From NCBI GenBank assembly GCA_030710605.1, contig CP092879.1, forward strand, positions 47,737,946 to 47,801,945: a stretch of 64,000 nt of DNA, given 5' to 3'. How positions within the stretch are numbered: the stretch's first letter is position 1; each line of letters opens with the position of its first letter. Under the pieces are notes generated by a model. It was not told the origin of the DNA. It saw nothing but the letters and a program-made list of their open reading frames with translations, and did no database searches. Below, piece by piece: positions 30,311 to 44,513 of the stretch. Origin of the DNA: Cordylochernes scorpioides. Lineage: Eukaryota > Arthropoda > Arachnida > Pseudoscorpiones > Chernetidae. Made by a program: the position numbers and the translations under genes.

Positions 30311-31434
30311 TTTGGCTGCATGACGACTTTGCTGCTGTCTATACGGATATCCTCCTTCCTGTGAACTCAGAAGGATATTCTAATGGTTACGTCAGAGAGG
30401 GCTGACCTTTTTGGGTGCCCATGTCCAATCAAGGAATGGCCTGCTCGATTTTTATGCTCTCTTAGTTTCTTTGACAATGATCTGTCATTCGACCTTTCTG
30501 GATTCCGCGCCCTTCTTTCCCGGTGGTAGATTTTATTGAATGCCATTTTGAAGTTATATCAGTCTTGGTTTTTCTTATTTTATGTAGAACATCCCTATGT
30601 ACAAAATTGCATATGTACAACATATAATATGACATATATCTGAAAAATTACCAAAATTTAACCCTGCCCAGAAGTTCAACCCCTCCTTTACGTGGCGTGC
30701 GGGAGAAGCAGCACAAGTGAGGGAACTGTCCTGTAGGGCGAAGTACGGTGTCGTGAGCCCCTGTAACCGTGAAGACCTACAGGGAACTCTGAAATGTGGC
30801 TGACTAACGGGGCAATGGCACCCCGCACTCCATGGAACAACAAAATCAGAAATTGTACGAGACACCACTAGATTTTAACGATTAATAATAGTTAAATAGT
30901 TTAGATTGTTTACACCCTCAGAAATTGTGGAAAGCTATTGCAATCTACGCGGATTTGACCTAAGCATTTTTGTTTGTACAATCTACGACCCAAATATTGA
31001 AAACATTTGTAATATGATTAACTATAAATAAAGTTTTTTTTTACTGTGAAATTTTATTATTTTGATATCCTCCTGTACAACAGATATGTATTCTCTACCT
31101 TGAAAGTATTTCGAAACTTCCCCTGTAAATATTTTTGAAATTTTTATCTCTAATAAATAGAGGGGTGTGTTTGTTGTGGTATAGGACAAGATAATAATGG
31201 TGGGAAGAAGTTGGCGACTACTTCTATTGTAAGTGCACCACATATCTACACATGTAAAAAAAGCGCAGTTCGACTCTTGTACTTACAAGTATGACAGTTT
31301 CCCCTTTGGTTACTGGCACTCGCTGGTGGGGTTAGATTTTGCTAGAATCGGGGGCCATTGGAGCATTTTTTTTATTATAAAAAAATTTCCCAATGCGAAA
31401 TTCGATCCCGGGAAGTAGCAATCAAAAACCAGCT
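30311..31434. other. Unassigned mixed sequence
   Basis: The minus frames at 30575-30868 and 31022-31243 (97 and 73 residues) have no recognisable domain. The GC-richer part at 30660-30850 could be part of an unknown retroposon. An AATAAAG-T(9) tract is at 31026-31041. No gene called. Confidence 0.4.
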
Positions 31435-31442
31435 GTTTAGAC

Positions 31443-31649
31443 CAGGGCTCGACAAACTGCGGCTCGCGAGTCACATGCAACTCTTCGGATGTGAAGCTGT
31501 GGCTCTTTATATAGTTCCATATGCAAATATTATTTATACGAGTACTATTTATTGTTGACAAGAAAAAAATGTTGTGGCTCTTTAAAAACTTTGAAATTTT
31601 GTAAATTGTAATTTTTGACTCTTCCGACACAAAAGTTTGCCGACCCTTG
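31443..31649 (+). mobile_element. hAT mini-element outside the tandem block
   Basis: 207 bp with ends CAGGGCTCGACAAACTGC and GCCGACCCTTG. GTTTAGAC (31435-31442) and GTTTAGAT (31650-31657) form an 8-bp TSD with one substitution. Independent insertion of the family found at 14.9-22.1 kb. Confidence 0.85.
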
Positions 31650-31889
31650 GTTTAGATTTGTTATAAGATAAGGTGCGCACAGCTTGTATGAAGGCATGAG
31701 GCCGTTCATGATTATATGATAATAACCATTATTATCCATTTAGGAAAATAAAGTTAAATTTTCTAACACATTTACAGTATATAGACAATAGACAATTAAA
31801 ATAATTTTATTGACATCTTGTCAATACATGCAAAGTGCACAGTCTGTACTATTAAAAAAATAATAATAATTATGCATCATACTATCTGA

Positions 31890-31945
31890 AGAGACAAGGG
31901 TCGTCTCTCCCGTCTCTTTATATCAATTTTCTCCCGGCAAAATTT
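31890..31945. repeat. Solo end of the 27471 MITE family
   Basis: AGAGACAAGGGTCGTCTCTC followed by CCCGTCTCTTTATATCAA and a TTCTCCCGGCAAAATTT flank, the mirror of the sequence beside the 27471 element. Interior deleted. Confidence 0.5.
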
Positions 31946-31953
31946 GCATCATA

Positions 31954-32301
31954 CTATGTACAAAGAACATGGCGCCTCTGCCAGCGCTGCAGAGTTTGGT
32001 GGAGAATCGCCAGTGGGTCTCCAGCGACACCACGTATTTCGCGATCTACAAAGAATACGTAGATCACGTACTTCGCCGCTGAGGAGATGGTGATGGCTTG
32101 GTCCTCGAGATCAACTACAGTATATAGGTAAGTGAGAAGAAGTAAACAAACTGTAGTGGTGATGATAAGGTCAGTGTGAGGATGGCTGTAGTCGTAGCAT
32201 TCAGTTTCCGGAAAGACCACTCGTTTACTGATCCCCTGATGATGATGTCGAATTTCACAACATTGGAACATGTATGGTATAACACAATACTCGATCTTCA
32301 A
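31954..32301 (-). other. Unidentified 115-residue frame
   Basis: The frame starts in the edge of the hammerhead-type element at 32285. It shows one hydrophobic stretch (about residues 45-62: IITTTVCLLLLTYLYTVV) that could span a membrane, followed by a basic C-terminal region. No known family. GC content is slightly raised at 31970-32220. It might be a remnant exon; I rate it as uncertain and list it only as an open frame. Confidence 0.25.
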
Positions 32302-32550
32302 ATTAAAGATACTTCGGCCAGTAAATCTTTTTTATTGTCTCGACGTTTCAACAAAAATCTTTTATCCTCGTTAAGAGTGAACAAAAATCAAAATATTTGG
32401 CAAAGCGTTAAAAATAATTTTAAAAAAATCTAAAATTTAAAAATCCTTTGTCGAAACATCGAGACAATGAAAAAGATTTACTGTCCGAAGTATCTTTAAT
32501 TTGAAGAACTATGAATTCCGGCCAGGCAGCTTCTATCTTTGCGACAATAG
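32285..32550 (-). mobile_element. Hammerhead-type mini-element, second copy
   Basis: Minus-strand relative of 25560-25763. Its right part reads, in reverse, GCTGCCTGGCCGGAATTCAT as in the first copy. Arms 32291-32350 and 32455-32510 mirror each other (CTTCAAATTAAAGATACTTC and its reverse). The core on the minus strand is TTAACGA then stem II then GAAACGTC, so the ribozyme has two core substitutions and is probably dead. The arms differ in sequence from the arms of the first copy. Confidence 0.65.
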
Positions 32551-32654
32551 TGGGATCTTATAATTTATGAAAACTAAAAAAAGCAAATGTATTAATTCCC
32601 TATGATTATATACAATATCACAACAATTTTCTGCTATTAAAATACAAATATTAG
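32551..32654. other. Short spacer
   Basis: AT-rich, nothing recognised. Confidence 0.5.
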
Positions 32655-33480
32655 TATATAGGGAATACATGGATATAGTCAAACATGGCTATAGTGAATA
32701 CAGGACTATAGTGAACCATGGATATAGCGAACTCCCCTTATAAAGAACCTATAATACACCAACATTAGTAATACCATATAGTGAACCATGGCTATAGGAA
32801 ATACATGGATATAGTCAACCATGGCTATAGTGAATACAGGACTATAGTGAACCATGGCTATAGCAACCCCCCTTATAACGAACCTAAAATACACCAATAT
32901 TAGTAATCCCATATAGTGAACCATGGCTATAGCAACCCCCCTTATAACGAACCTAAAATAAACCTCAATATTAGTAATACCATATAGTGAACCATGGCTA
33001 TAGCAACCCCCCTTATAACGAGCCTAAAATACACCAATATTAGTAATCCCATATAGTGAACCATGGCTATAGCAACCCCCCTTATAACGAGCCTAAAATA
33101 CACCAATATTAGTAATCCCATATAGTGAACCATGGCTATAGCAACCCCCCCTTATAACGAACCTAAAATAAACCTCAATATTAGTAATCCCATATAGTGA
33201 ACCATGGCTATAGCAACCCCCCTTATAACGAACCTAAAATAAACCTCAATATTAGTAATACCTTATAGTGAACCATGGCTATAGCAACCCCCCTTATAAC
33301 GAGCCTAAAATACACCAATATTAGTAATCCCATATAGTGAACCATGGCTATAGCGAACTCCCCTTATAACGAGCCTAAAATACACCAATATTAGTAATCC
33401 CATATAGTGAACCATGGCTATAGCAACCCCCCTTATAAAGAGCCTAAAATAAACCTCAATATTAGTAATACTATATAGTA
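32655..33480 (-). repeat. Tandem array, inverted relative to 27.4-29.5 kb
   Basis: About 12 units of ~70 bp with ATAGTGAACCATGGCTATAG and TTATAACGA, the reverse complement of the array at 27351-29470. The frames at 32706, 32942 and 33305 are repeat translations. Units here are more uniform than the left part of the other array. Confidence 0.8.
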
Positions 33481-33484
33481 GTAA

Positions 33485-33632
33485 AGTTCCTTTTTTACAA
33501 ATCATTTATTTATAAATATCTCTAGCTTTCGAGCAACAAAGCCTTTCTACAGAAGAAAATATTTACATCGAACCGACAATAGTATAATTTGATTACAATA
33601 CAATATAGAATGATTTGTAAAAAAAGAAAAAT
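33485..33632 (-). repeat. Inverted-repeat element with hammerhead relic
   Basis: The arms TTTTTTACAAATCATT (33491 on) and AATGATTTGTAAAAAAAG (33610 on) mirror each other. Between them, on the minus strand (33555-33521), CTGTAGA, a weak GGC/GCT hairpin and GAAAGC form a degenerate hammerhead-like order. Confidence 0.45.
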
Positions 33633-33774
33633 TTACCTTAAGACCTAATGTTTGTATTTTAATATTGATTCAAGGGATTATTATTCGAATTGTGAACTCA
33701 AATTAAAACAATTTTTCTGATATTAAACTGGAGAATTTATTCTTTGCGATATCTTAATAGAGTTTCTTTGTGGC
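33633..33774. other. AT-rich spacer
   Basis: Nothing recognised; may already belong to the LINE end that follows. Confidence 0.4.
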
Positions 33775-34140
33775 AACGAATTCCAGGACTCGAAACACCT
33801 ACTGCTGGAATGCCCACTCTTATCCACCGTTAGACAACAGACAATAAATAATGTTGTATTTCTATATCAATTTGTAAATAGCAGAGAAATATATCATAGA
33901 TTTAACTATTTTTGTTAATATATTTATGATTTTCTTTCAAACCTGAAAGGCTCAGGTTCCTAATATATATTATTGTTTCTCTTTTTATTTCGATTACTTT
34001 TTCTTGTATAATATGTTTATAACTGTTTGTATTAACTGTTATTTATTAACTGTTTCTGTTTTAAAAAAGAATGTAAATCGGCCCAATTATCCCTAGCCGG
34101 GATATCGCGTTTTGTGTGTTGAAATAAAATAAAATGAAAT
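33775..34140 (+). mobile_element. 5'-truncated LINE 3' end
   Basis: Translation from 33778 gives DSKHLLLECPLLSTVRQQ, the typical His/Cys block at the C-terminus of CR1/I-type polyproteins (H-L-L-x-E/Q-C-P). It continues to a stop near 33910. A 3' UTR with CCCTAGCCGGGATATCG follows, and the element ends in an A-rich tail of (AAATA)n type near 34120-34137. Reverse transcriptase is not present. Confidence 0.65.
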
Positions 34141-34493
34141 CTCAATGGAGTTTTCAATATATTATTAAATCTCTCTCTCTTAAAAACTAAATGAGATACA
34201 TAATAAAAAAGGTATCTCAAATTTATAATATTATAACTAATGTGAAGCAATATTTCTCTTTTCATTAATTTTTGTTTCAATATAATAATAAATGCATAAT
34301 AGTTTTCAATTATATAAAATCCCAGGCTTTGTATTGCCACATTTTTTAAAAATTATACAATCACAATTGCATCAATTATCATCCTTTTGACTCTCAATTT
34401 GAATTAAATCGAAGAATTAAATGAAAATATCAATGCCTTGAATTCTAAACAGATAAAACCATTGAGTAAAATTAATCAAGGCTCCAGGGAAAA
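34141..34493. other. AT-rich spacer
   Basis: No gene or repeat recognised; the minus frame 34032-34340 is an AT-rich chance frame overlapping the LINE tail. Confidence 0.5.
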
Positions 34494-35430
34494 ATGTCTT
34501 TTCATTTCAAGAAATCTTCAGTGCTGCTCAGTATCAGTTGGTTTTGGAGACTGGGGCACAAGGATTCAACGTCAAATGAAACCTTGATCTTGTCTGGTGG
34601 GGCTTGGTTTCAAGAACTCTTCAGTGCTTTTCAGTATCAGTTGGTGCGGGAGACTGGGGTACTGGGATTCAACGTCAAATGAAACCTTGATCTTGTCTGG
34701 TGGGTCTTGGTTTCAAGAACTCTTCAGTGCTGTTCAGTATCAGTTGGTGTGGGAGACTAGGGTACAAGGATTCAACGTCAAATGAAACCATGATCTTGTC
34801 CGGTGGGGCTTGGTTTCAAGAAATCTTCAGTGCTGTTCAGTATTAGTTGTGGTGTAGAGACTGGAGTACAGGGATTCAACGTCAAATGAAACCTTGATCT
34901 TGTCTGGTGGGGCTTGGTTTCAAGAAATCTTCAATGCTGTTCAGTATTAGTTGGTGTGTAGAGACTGGGGTACAGGGGTTCAACGTCAAATGAAACCTTG
35001 ATCTTGTCTGGTGGGGCTTGGTTTCAAGAAATCTTCAATGCTGTTCAGTATTAGTTGGTGTGGGAGACTGGGGTACAAGGATTCAACGTCAAATGAAACC
35101 ATGATCTTGTCTGGTGGGGTTTGGTTTCAAGAACTCTTCAGTGCTGTTCAGTATTAGTTGGTGTGGGAGACTGGGGTACAAGGATACAACGTCAAATAAA
35201 ACCATAATCTTGTCTGGTGGGGTTTGGTCTCAAGAACTCTTCAATGCATTTCAGTATTGGTTGGTGTGGGAGACTGGGGTACAGGGGTTCAACGTCTAAT
35301 GAAACCTTGATCTTGTCTGGTGGGGCTTGGTTTCAATAACTCTTCAATGCTGTTCAGTATTAGTTGGTGTGGGAGACTGGGGTACAAGGATTCAACGTCT
35401 AAAGAAACCATGATCTTGTCTGGTGAGGTT
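34494..35430 (+). repeat. Tandem array, ~104-bp unit, about nine copies
   Basis: TTCAACGTCAAATGAAACC recurs roughly every 103-105 bp between 34568 and 35395, alternating with TTCAGTATTAGTTGGTGTGG. The short frames at 34494, 34597 and 35114 are repeat translations. No related copies elsewhere in the window. Confidence 0.9.
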
Positions 35431-35859
35431 TGAAAAGACACTTTTCACTGGAGGCTTGATTAATTTTTCACAATATTGATACAAGGGTTTATTTTATTAA
35501 AGTGTCAGTTCAAGATAAAGAGAGAGAGAGCCATTGTTAGCATGACCCAACTTTAGCCCAGGCGCTAGCTCAGCTCGGCGATAGCATCTTATCATTGACA
35601 GATAAATGCAAGGTTTGGAGTTGGCTTCAAGCCATATCATATAAACCATTTCATAACTTATCCTTTTTTTAACCCAAAATTTTTAATCTACACATTTATA
35701 ATTAAAGCTCCATGTGTTTCCAGCAATATAATCTAGAAAGAAGCATTGAAAAGAATATTTATTTGTAACGCAAACAACAAACATAGTTAACACAATTCAA
35801 CAATTAAAATAAACGCCAGTTTACAAACACAAACACCACACATATATAGAAGAGATCAT
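35431..35859. other. Unassigned sequence between arrays
   Basis: Contains a short (GA)n run at 35519-35529 and a GC-richer bit near 35560-35580. No gene seen. Confidence 0.5.
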
Positions 35860-38800
35860 AGAAGAGAATGGATTATTGATACTAATAGCATTAATGCTAT
35901 GAATAATAAAAGGCAGAAATAATTTATACATATACACAGCATTGTTTCTTTAATCTATATGAGGTAGTGAAAAATATGACCTTCACATAACATTGTTAAT
36001 GTGAGCAATATAAAGTAGAAAGAATTATTGATACTCATAGCAATAATGCTATAACAATGCTATAACCAATAAAAAGTAGAAAGAATTTTTACATATACAC
36101 AGCATTGTTTCTGTAATCCATATGAAGTAGTGAAAAATTATGACCTTCACATAACATTCTTAATGTGAACAATATAAAGTAGAAGGAATTATTGATACTC
36201 ATAGCAATAATGCTATAACAATGCTATAACCAATAAAAAGTAGAAAGAATTTTTACATATACAAAGCATTGTTTCTGTAATCCATATGGAGTAGTGAAAA
36301 ATTATGACCTTCACATAACATTGTTAATGTGAACAATATAAAGTAGAAAGAATTATTGAAACTCATAGCAATAATGCTATAACAATGCTATAACCAATAA
36401 AAAGTAGAAAGAATTTTTACATATACACAGCATTGTATCTGTAATCTATATGAAGTAGTAAGAAATTATGACCATCACATAGCATTGTTAATGTACCCAA
36501 TATAAAGTAGTAAAATATTTTGTCACTCACAAAACATTGTTACTATGATCAATACAAATAGCAAATTATTTTGACACTTTTTAGCATTTTTCTTTTATTT
36601 AACCAATACAAAGGAGATATAAATATTGACACACACAAATAAATATTGTTTATATAACTGATAGGAAATTTATAAATTCTATACGCTTCATTTGAATTGA
36701 TTTTTGTGACCAATATAAACCTGAATGAATTTTACATACTCTACTACGAGCATGTGGTTGTCCCCAAAACAAAGATAAAAGATCTTTGCGACTAACATAG
36801 TATGGTTGCTGTGATCAATACAAAGTAGAAACAGTTTTTCAAACTTATAAACAGCTTTTTTTTAATGGTATTCATACTCAAATAGTATGGTTGCTGTGAC
36901 TGATTCCAAAATGTAAGAAATTTTGACACTAAATTATCATTGTTGCTTCAAACAATTAAATTGAGAAAGAATTATTGAGCCTAACATAACATTGTTGCTG
37001 TAACCATCACACAGGAGAAGGAATCATTGACACTAACATAGCATTGTTGTTCTGTCCATTAAACAAGATAAAGAATCATTCACACTTACATAATATTGTT
37101 GCTGTGACCATTACACAGGAGAAAGAATCATTGAAACTAACATAGCATTGTTGCTGTGTCCATTACACAGGAGAAAGGATCATTGACACTAACATAGCAT
37201 TGTTGCTCTGTCCATTAAATAAGATAGAGAATCATTCACACTAACATAATATTGTTGCTGTGACCATTACAGAGGAGAAAGAATCATTGAAACTAACATA
37301 GCATTGTTGCTGTGTCCATTACACAGGAGAAAGAATCATTGACACTAACATAGCATTGTTGCTGTGTCCATTACACAGGATAAAGAATCATTGACACTAA
37401 CATAGCATTGTTGTTGTGTCCATTACACAGGAGAAAGAATCATTGACACTACTATTGCATTGTTGCTGTGTCCATTACACAGGAGAAAGAATCATTCACA
37501 CTAACATAGCATTGTTGCTGTGTCCATTAAACAAGATAAAGAATCATTCACACTAACATAGTATTGTTGTTGTGTCCATTACACAGGAGAAAGAAACATT
37601 TTCACACTAACATAGTATTGTTGCTGTGTACATTAAACAAGATAAAAATCATTCACACTAACATAGCATTGTTGCTGAGTCCATTACACAGGAGAAAGAA
37701 ACATTCACACTAACATTGCATTGTTGCTGTGTCCATTACACAGGATAAAGAATCATTCACACTAACATAGCATTGTTGCTTTGTCCATTACACAGGATAA
37801 AGAAACATTCACACTAACATAGCATTGTTGCTGTGTCCATTACACTGGAGAAAGCATCAATGACACCAACATAGCATTGTTGCTGTGTCCAATACACAGG
37901 ATAAAGAATCATTCACCCTAACATAGCATTGTTGCTGTGTCCATAACAGGAGAAAAAAATCATTCACACTAGCATAACATTGTTGCTGTGTCCATTACAC
38001 AGGATAAAGAATCATTCACCCTAACATAGCATTGTTGCTGTGTCCATAACAGGAGAAAAAATCATTGACACCAACATAGATTGTTGCTGTGTCCATTACA
38101 TAGGATAAAGAATCATTCACACTAACATAGCATTGTTGCTGTGCCCATTACACAGGAAAAAGAATCTTTCACACTAACATAGCATTGTTGCTGTGTCCAT
38201 TACACAGGAGAAAGAATCATTAACACTAACATAGCATTGTTGCTGTGTCCATTACACTGGAGAAAGAATCATTCACACTAACATAGCATTGTTGCTGTGT
38301 CCATTACACAGGATAAAGAATCATTCACCGTAAAATAGCATTGTTTCTGTGTCCATAACAGGAGAAAGAATCATTTACACTAATATAGCATTGTTGCTGT
38401 GTCCATTACACAGGAGAAAGAATCATTCACACTAACATAGCATTGTTGCTGTGTCCATTACACAGGAGAAAGAATCATTGACACCAACATAGCATTGTTG
38501 CTGTGTCCATTACACAGGATAAAGAATCATTCACCGTAAAATAGCATTGTTGCTGTGTCCATAACAGGAGAAAGAATCATTTACACTAATATAGCATTGT
38601 TACTGTGTCCATTACACAGGTGAAAGAATCATTCACACTAACATAGCATTGTTGCTGTGCCCATTACACAGGAGAAAGAATCATTGACACCAACATAGCA
38701 TTGTTGCTGTCTCCATTAAACAGGATAAAGAATCATTGACACCAACATAGACTGTTGCTGTGTCCATTACACAGGAGAAAGAATCATTGACACTAACATA

Positions 38801-41800
38801 GCATTGTTGCTGTGTCCATAACAGGAGAAAGAATCATTCACACTAACATAGCATTGTTGCTGTGTCCATTACACAGGATAAAGAATCATTCACACTAACA
38901 TAGCATTGTTGTTGTGTCCATAACAGGAGAAAGAATCATTTACACTAACATAGCATTGTTGGTGTGTCCATTACACAGGATAAAAAATCATTCACCCTAA
39001 CATAGCATTGTTGCTGTGTCCATTACACAGGAGAAAGAATCATTGACACCAACATAGCATTTTTGCAGTGTCCATTACACAGGATAAAGAATCATTGACA
39101 CCAACATAGATTGTTGCTGTGTCCATTACAGAGGAAAAAAATCTTTCACACTAGCATAGCATTGTTGCTGTGTCCATTACACAGGATAAAGAATCATTCA
39201 CACTAACATAGCATTGTTGCTGTGTCCATTACACAGGAGAAAGAATCATTAACACTAACATAGCATTGTTGCTGTGTCCATTACACTGGAGAAAGAATCA
39301 TTCACACTAACATAGCATTGTTGCTGTGTCCATTACACAGGAGAAAGAATCATTGACACTATCATAGCATTGTTGCTGTGTCCATTACACTGGAGAAAGC
39401 ATCAATGACACCAACATAACATTGTTGCTGTGTCCATTCCACAGAATAAAGAATCATTCACACTAACATAGCATTGTTGCTGTGTCCATTACACAGGAGA
39501 AAGAATCATTCACACTAACATAGCATTGTTGCTGTGTCCATTACACAGGAGAAAGAATCATCCATACTAACATAGCATTGTTGCTGTGTCCATTATACAG
39601 GAGAAAGAATCATTCACATTAACATAGCATTGTTGCTGTGCTCATTACACAGGAAAAAGAATCTTTCACACTAACATAATATTGTTGCTGTGTCCATTAC
39701 ACTGGAGAAAGAATCATTCACCCTAACATAGCATTGTTGCTGTGTCCATTACACAGGATAAAGAATCATTCACACTAACATAGCATTGTTGTTGTGTCCA
39801 TAACAGGAGAAAGAATCATTTACACTAACATAGCATTGTTGCTGTGTCCATTACACAGGATAAAAAATCATTCACACTAACATAGCATTGTTGCTGTGTC
39901 CATTACACAGGATAAAGAATCATTCACACTAAAATATCATTGTTGCTGTGTCCATTACACAGGAGAAAGTATCATCCATACTAACATAGCATTGTTGCTG
40001 TGTCCATTATAGAGGAGAAAGAATCATTCACATTAACATAGCATTGTTGCTGTGCTCATTACACAGGAGAAAAAATCTTTCACACCAACATAGTATTGTT
40101 GCTGTGTCCATTTCACTGGAGAAAGAATCATTCACCCTAACATAGCATTGTTGCTGTGTCCATTACACAGGATAAAGAATCCATCACACTAACATAGCAT
40201 TGTTGTTGTGTCCATAACAGGAGAAAGAATCATTTACACTAACATAGCATTGTTGCTGTGTCCATTACACAGGATAAAAAATCATTCACCCTAACATAGC
40301 ATTGTTGCTGTGTCCATTACACAGGAGAAAGAATCATTGACACCAACATAGCATTTTTGCAGTGTCCATTACACAGGATAAAGAATCATTGACACCAACA
40401 TAGATTGTTGCTGTGTCCATTACAGAGGAAAAAGAATCTTTCACACTAACATAGCATTGTTGCTGTGTCCATTACACAGGATAAAGAATCTTTCACACTA
40501 ACATAGCATTGTTGCTGTGTCCATTACACAGGAGAAAGAATCATTGACACTAACATAGCATTGTTGTTGTCTCCATTACACTGGAGAAAGCATCAATGAC
40601 ACCAACATAGCATTGTTGCTGTGTCCATTACACAGGATAAAGAATTATTCACACTAACATAGCATTGTTGCTGTGTCCATTACACAGGAGAAAGAATCAT
40701 CCTACTAACATAGCATTGTTGCTGTGTCCATTATACAGGAGAAAGAATCATTCACATTAACATAGCATTGTTGCTGTGCTCATTACACAGGAAAAAGAAT
40801 CTTTAACACTAACATAGTATTGTTGCTGTGTCCATCACAATGGAGAAAGAATCATTCACCCTAACATAGCATTGTTGCTGTGTCCATTACACAGGATAAA
40901 GAATCATTCACACTAACATAGCATTGTTGTTGTGTCCATAACAGGAGAAAGAATCATTTACACTAACATAGCATTGTTGCTGTGTCCATTACACAGGATA
41001 AAAAATCATTCACCCTAACATAGCATTGTTGCTGTGTCCATTACACAGGAGAAAGAATCATTGACACCAACATAGCATTTTTGCAGTGTCCATTACACAG
41101 TATAAAGAATCATTGACACCAACATAGATTGTTGCTGTGTCCATTACAGAGGAAAAAGAATTATTCACCCTAACATAGCATTGTTGCTGTGTCCATTACA
41201 CAGGAGAAAGAATCATTGACACCAACATAGCATTTTTGCAGTGTCCATTACACAGGATAAAGAATCATTGACACCAACATAGATTGTTGCTGTGTCCATT
41301 ACAGAGGAAAAAAATCTTTCACACTAGCATAGCATTGTTGCTGTGTCCATTACACAGGATAAAGAATCATTCACACTAACATAGCATTGTTGCTGTGTCC
41401 ATTACACAGGAGAAAGAATCATTAACACTAACATAGCATTGTTGCTGTGTCCATTACACTGGAGAAAGAATCATTCACACTAACATAGCATTGTTGCTGT
41501 GTCCATCACACAGGAGAAAGAATCATTGACACTATCATAGCATTGTTGCTGTGTCCATTACACTGGAGAAAGCATCAATGACACCAACATAACATTGTTG
41601 CTGTGTCCATTACACAGGATAAAGAATCATTCACACTAACATAGCATTGTTGCTGTGTCCATTACACAGGATAAAGAATCATTCACACTAACATAGCATT
41701 GTTGCTGTGTCCATTACACAGGAGAAAGAATCATTGACACTAACATAGCATTGTTGCTGTCTCCATTACACTGGAGAAAGCATCAATGACACCAACATAG

Positions 41801-44040
41801 CATTGTTGCTGTGTCCATTACACAGGATAAAGAATCATTCACACTAACATAGCATTGTTGCTGTGTCCATTACACAGGAGAAAGAATCATCCATACTAAC
41901 ATAGCATTGTTGCTGTGTCTATTATACAGGAGAAAGAATCATTCACATTAACATAGCATTGTTGCTGTGCTCATTACACAGGAAAAAGAATCTTTCACAC
42001 TAACATAGTATTGTTGCTGTGTCCATTACACTGGAGAAAGAATCATTCACCCTAACATAGCATTGTTGCTGTGTCCATTACACAGGATAAAGAATCATTC
42101 ACACTAACATAGCATTGTTGTTGTGTCCATAACAGGAGAAAGAATCATTTACACTAACATAGCATTGTTGCTGTGTCCATTACACAGGATAAAGAATCAT
42201 TCACACTAACATAGCATTGTTGCTGTGTCCATTACACAGGAGAAAGAATCATTCACACTAACATAGCATTGTTGCTGTGTCCATTATACAGGAGAAAGAA
42301 TCATTCACATTAACATAGCATTGTTGCTGTGCTCATTACACCGGAAAAAGTATCTTTCACACTAACATAGTATTGTTGCTGTGTCCATTACACTGGAGAA
42401 AGAATCATTCACCCTAACATAGCATTGTTGCTGTGTCCATTACACAGGATAAAGAATCATTCACACTAACATAGCATTGTTGTTGTGTCCATAACAGGAG
42501 AAAGAATCATTTACACTAACATAGCATTGTTGCTGTAGCCATTACACAGGAGAAAGAATCATTCACACTAACTAGCATTGTTGCTTTGTCCATTACACAG
42601 GGGAAAGAATCATTGACACCAACATAGCATTTTTGCAGTGTCCATTACACAGGATAAAGAATCATTGACATCAACATAGATTGTTGCTGTGTCCATTACA
42701 GAGGAAAAAGAATCTTTCACACTAACATAGCATTGTTGCTCTGTCCATTACACAGGATAAAGAATCATTCACACTAACATAGCATTGTTGCTGTGTCCAT
42801 TACACAGGAGAAAGAATCATTAACACTAACATAGCATTGTTGCTGTGTCCATTACACAGGATAAAGAATAATTCACACTAACATAGCATTGTTGTTGTGT
42901 CCATAACAGGAGAAAGAATCATTTAGATTAACATAGCATTGTTGCTGTGTCCATTACACAGGATAAAAAATCATTCACACTATCATAGCATTGTTGCTGT
43001 GTCCATTACACAGGAGAAAGAATCATTGACACTAACATAGCATTGTTGCTGTGTCCATTACACTGGAGAAAGCATCAATGACACCAACATAGCATTGTTG
43101 CTGTGTCCATTACACAGGATAAAGAATCATTCACACTAACATAGCATTGCTGCTGTGTCCATTACACAGGAGAAAGAATCATCCATACTAACATAGCATT
43201 GTTGCTCTGTCCATTATAGAGGAGAAAGAATCATTCACATTAACATAGCATTGTTGCTGTGCTCATTACACAGGAGAAAAAATCATTCACACTAACATAG
43301 CATTGTTGCTGTGTCCATTACACAGGAGAAAGAATCATTCACACTAATATAGCATTGTTGCTGTGTCCATTACACAGGAGAAAGAATCATTGACACTAAC
43401 ATAGCATTGTTGCCCTGTCCATTACACTGGAGAAAGCATCAATGACACCAACATAGCATTATTGCTGTGTCCAATACACAGGATAAGGAATCATTCACAC
43501 TAACATAGCATTTTTGCTGTGTCCATTACCCAGGAGAAAGAATCATTCACACTAACATAGTATAGTTGTTATGTCCATTACACAAGAGAAAGAAACATTC
43601 ACACTAACATAGCATTGTTGCTGTGTCCATTACACAGAAGAAAGAAACATTTTTTGACATTAACATAGCATTGTTGCTGCGTCCATTGCACAGGAGAAAG
43701 AATCATTGACACCAACATAGCATTGTTGCTGTGTCCATTACACAGGATAAAGAATCATTCATACTAACATAGCATTGTTGCTGTGTCCATTACACAGGAT
43801 AAAGAATCATTCATACTAACATAGCATTGTTGCTGTAGCCATTACACAGGAGAAAGAATCATTCACACTAACTAGCATTGTTGCTTTGTCCATTACACAG
43901 GATAAAGAAACATTCACACTAACATAGCATTGTTGTTGTGTCCATTACACAAGAGAAAGAATCATTAACACTAACATAGTATTGTTGCTGTGTCCATTTA
44001 AAACAAGAGGAAAAATCATATACACTAACAAACATAGTAT
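35860..44040 (+). repeat. 52-bp satellite array 1
   Basis: Tandem units of 52 bp with consensus landmarks CATTGTTGCTGTGTCCATTA, CACAGGAGAAAGAATCATT and ACACTAACATAG. Units are regular from about 37000 to 43950. At the left edge (35860-37000) they are strongly diverged and partly organised as ~168-bp compound repeats (36062, 36229, 36397). Some units are 50 bp because CATTACACAG is shortened to CATAACAG. No ORF beyond chance. Confidence 0.95.
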
Positions 44041-44513
44041 GGTTTCTGTAACCAATATAAAAAAATAAATGAATTTTGACATTCATACTTATTATTATAA
44101 ACAATCATAAATTCTATAGTTGAATATCCTACAATTTTTCCAATATTTACATATATAAACAGTATATTATTTAAATTAATCTGTGTGTCTATTTGTATTT
44201 GAATGTTGTATTGCAGAAAATAATGACAATCATTAGAATATTTCAAATATATTTTTATTCCCCTTCAATATATTTATTAGGATATATTTATATTCGAAAT
44301 ATTATATCAAAATATTTGATTATTTTATTAACAGATTATCAATTTTAATATTTATATCTAGTTTCCTTGTGAACTTCCCTTGTTATTCAGGCTATATTTT
44401 AACAAATATGGTTTGTTATTTACTTAAATAAATTGCAGTATCATCTTGAAGTTTGACCTTCCTAAGTTTTCAATGTGGCAATATCTTAAAATATATATTT
44501 TTTCTTAATAATC
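44041..44513. other. AT-rich sequence between satellite and RING gene B
   Basis: No repeat unit after about 44070. Contains the presumed 3' flank of the RING gene on the minus strand. No other gene seen. Confidence 0.55.

Noticed and set aside
32285..32550. Second active hammerhead in the mini-element copy
   Set aside because: The core reads TTAACGA, with two substitutions at invariant positions.
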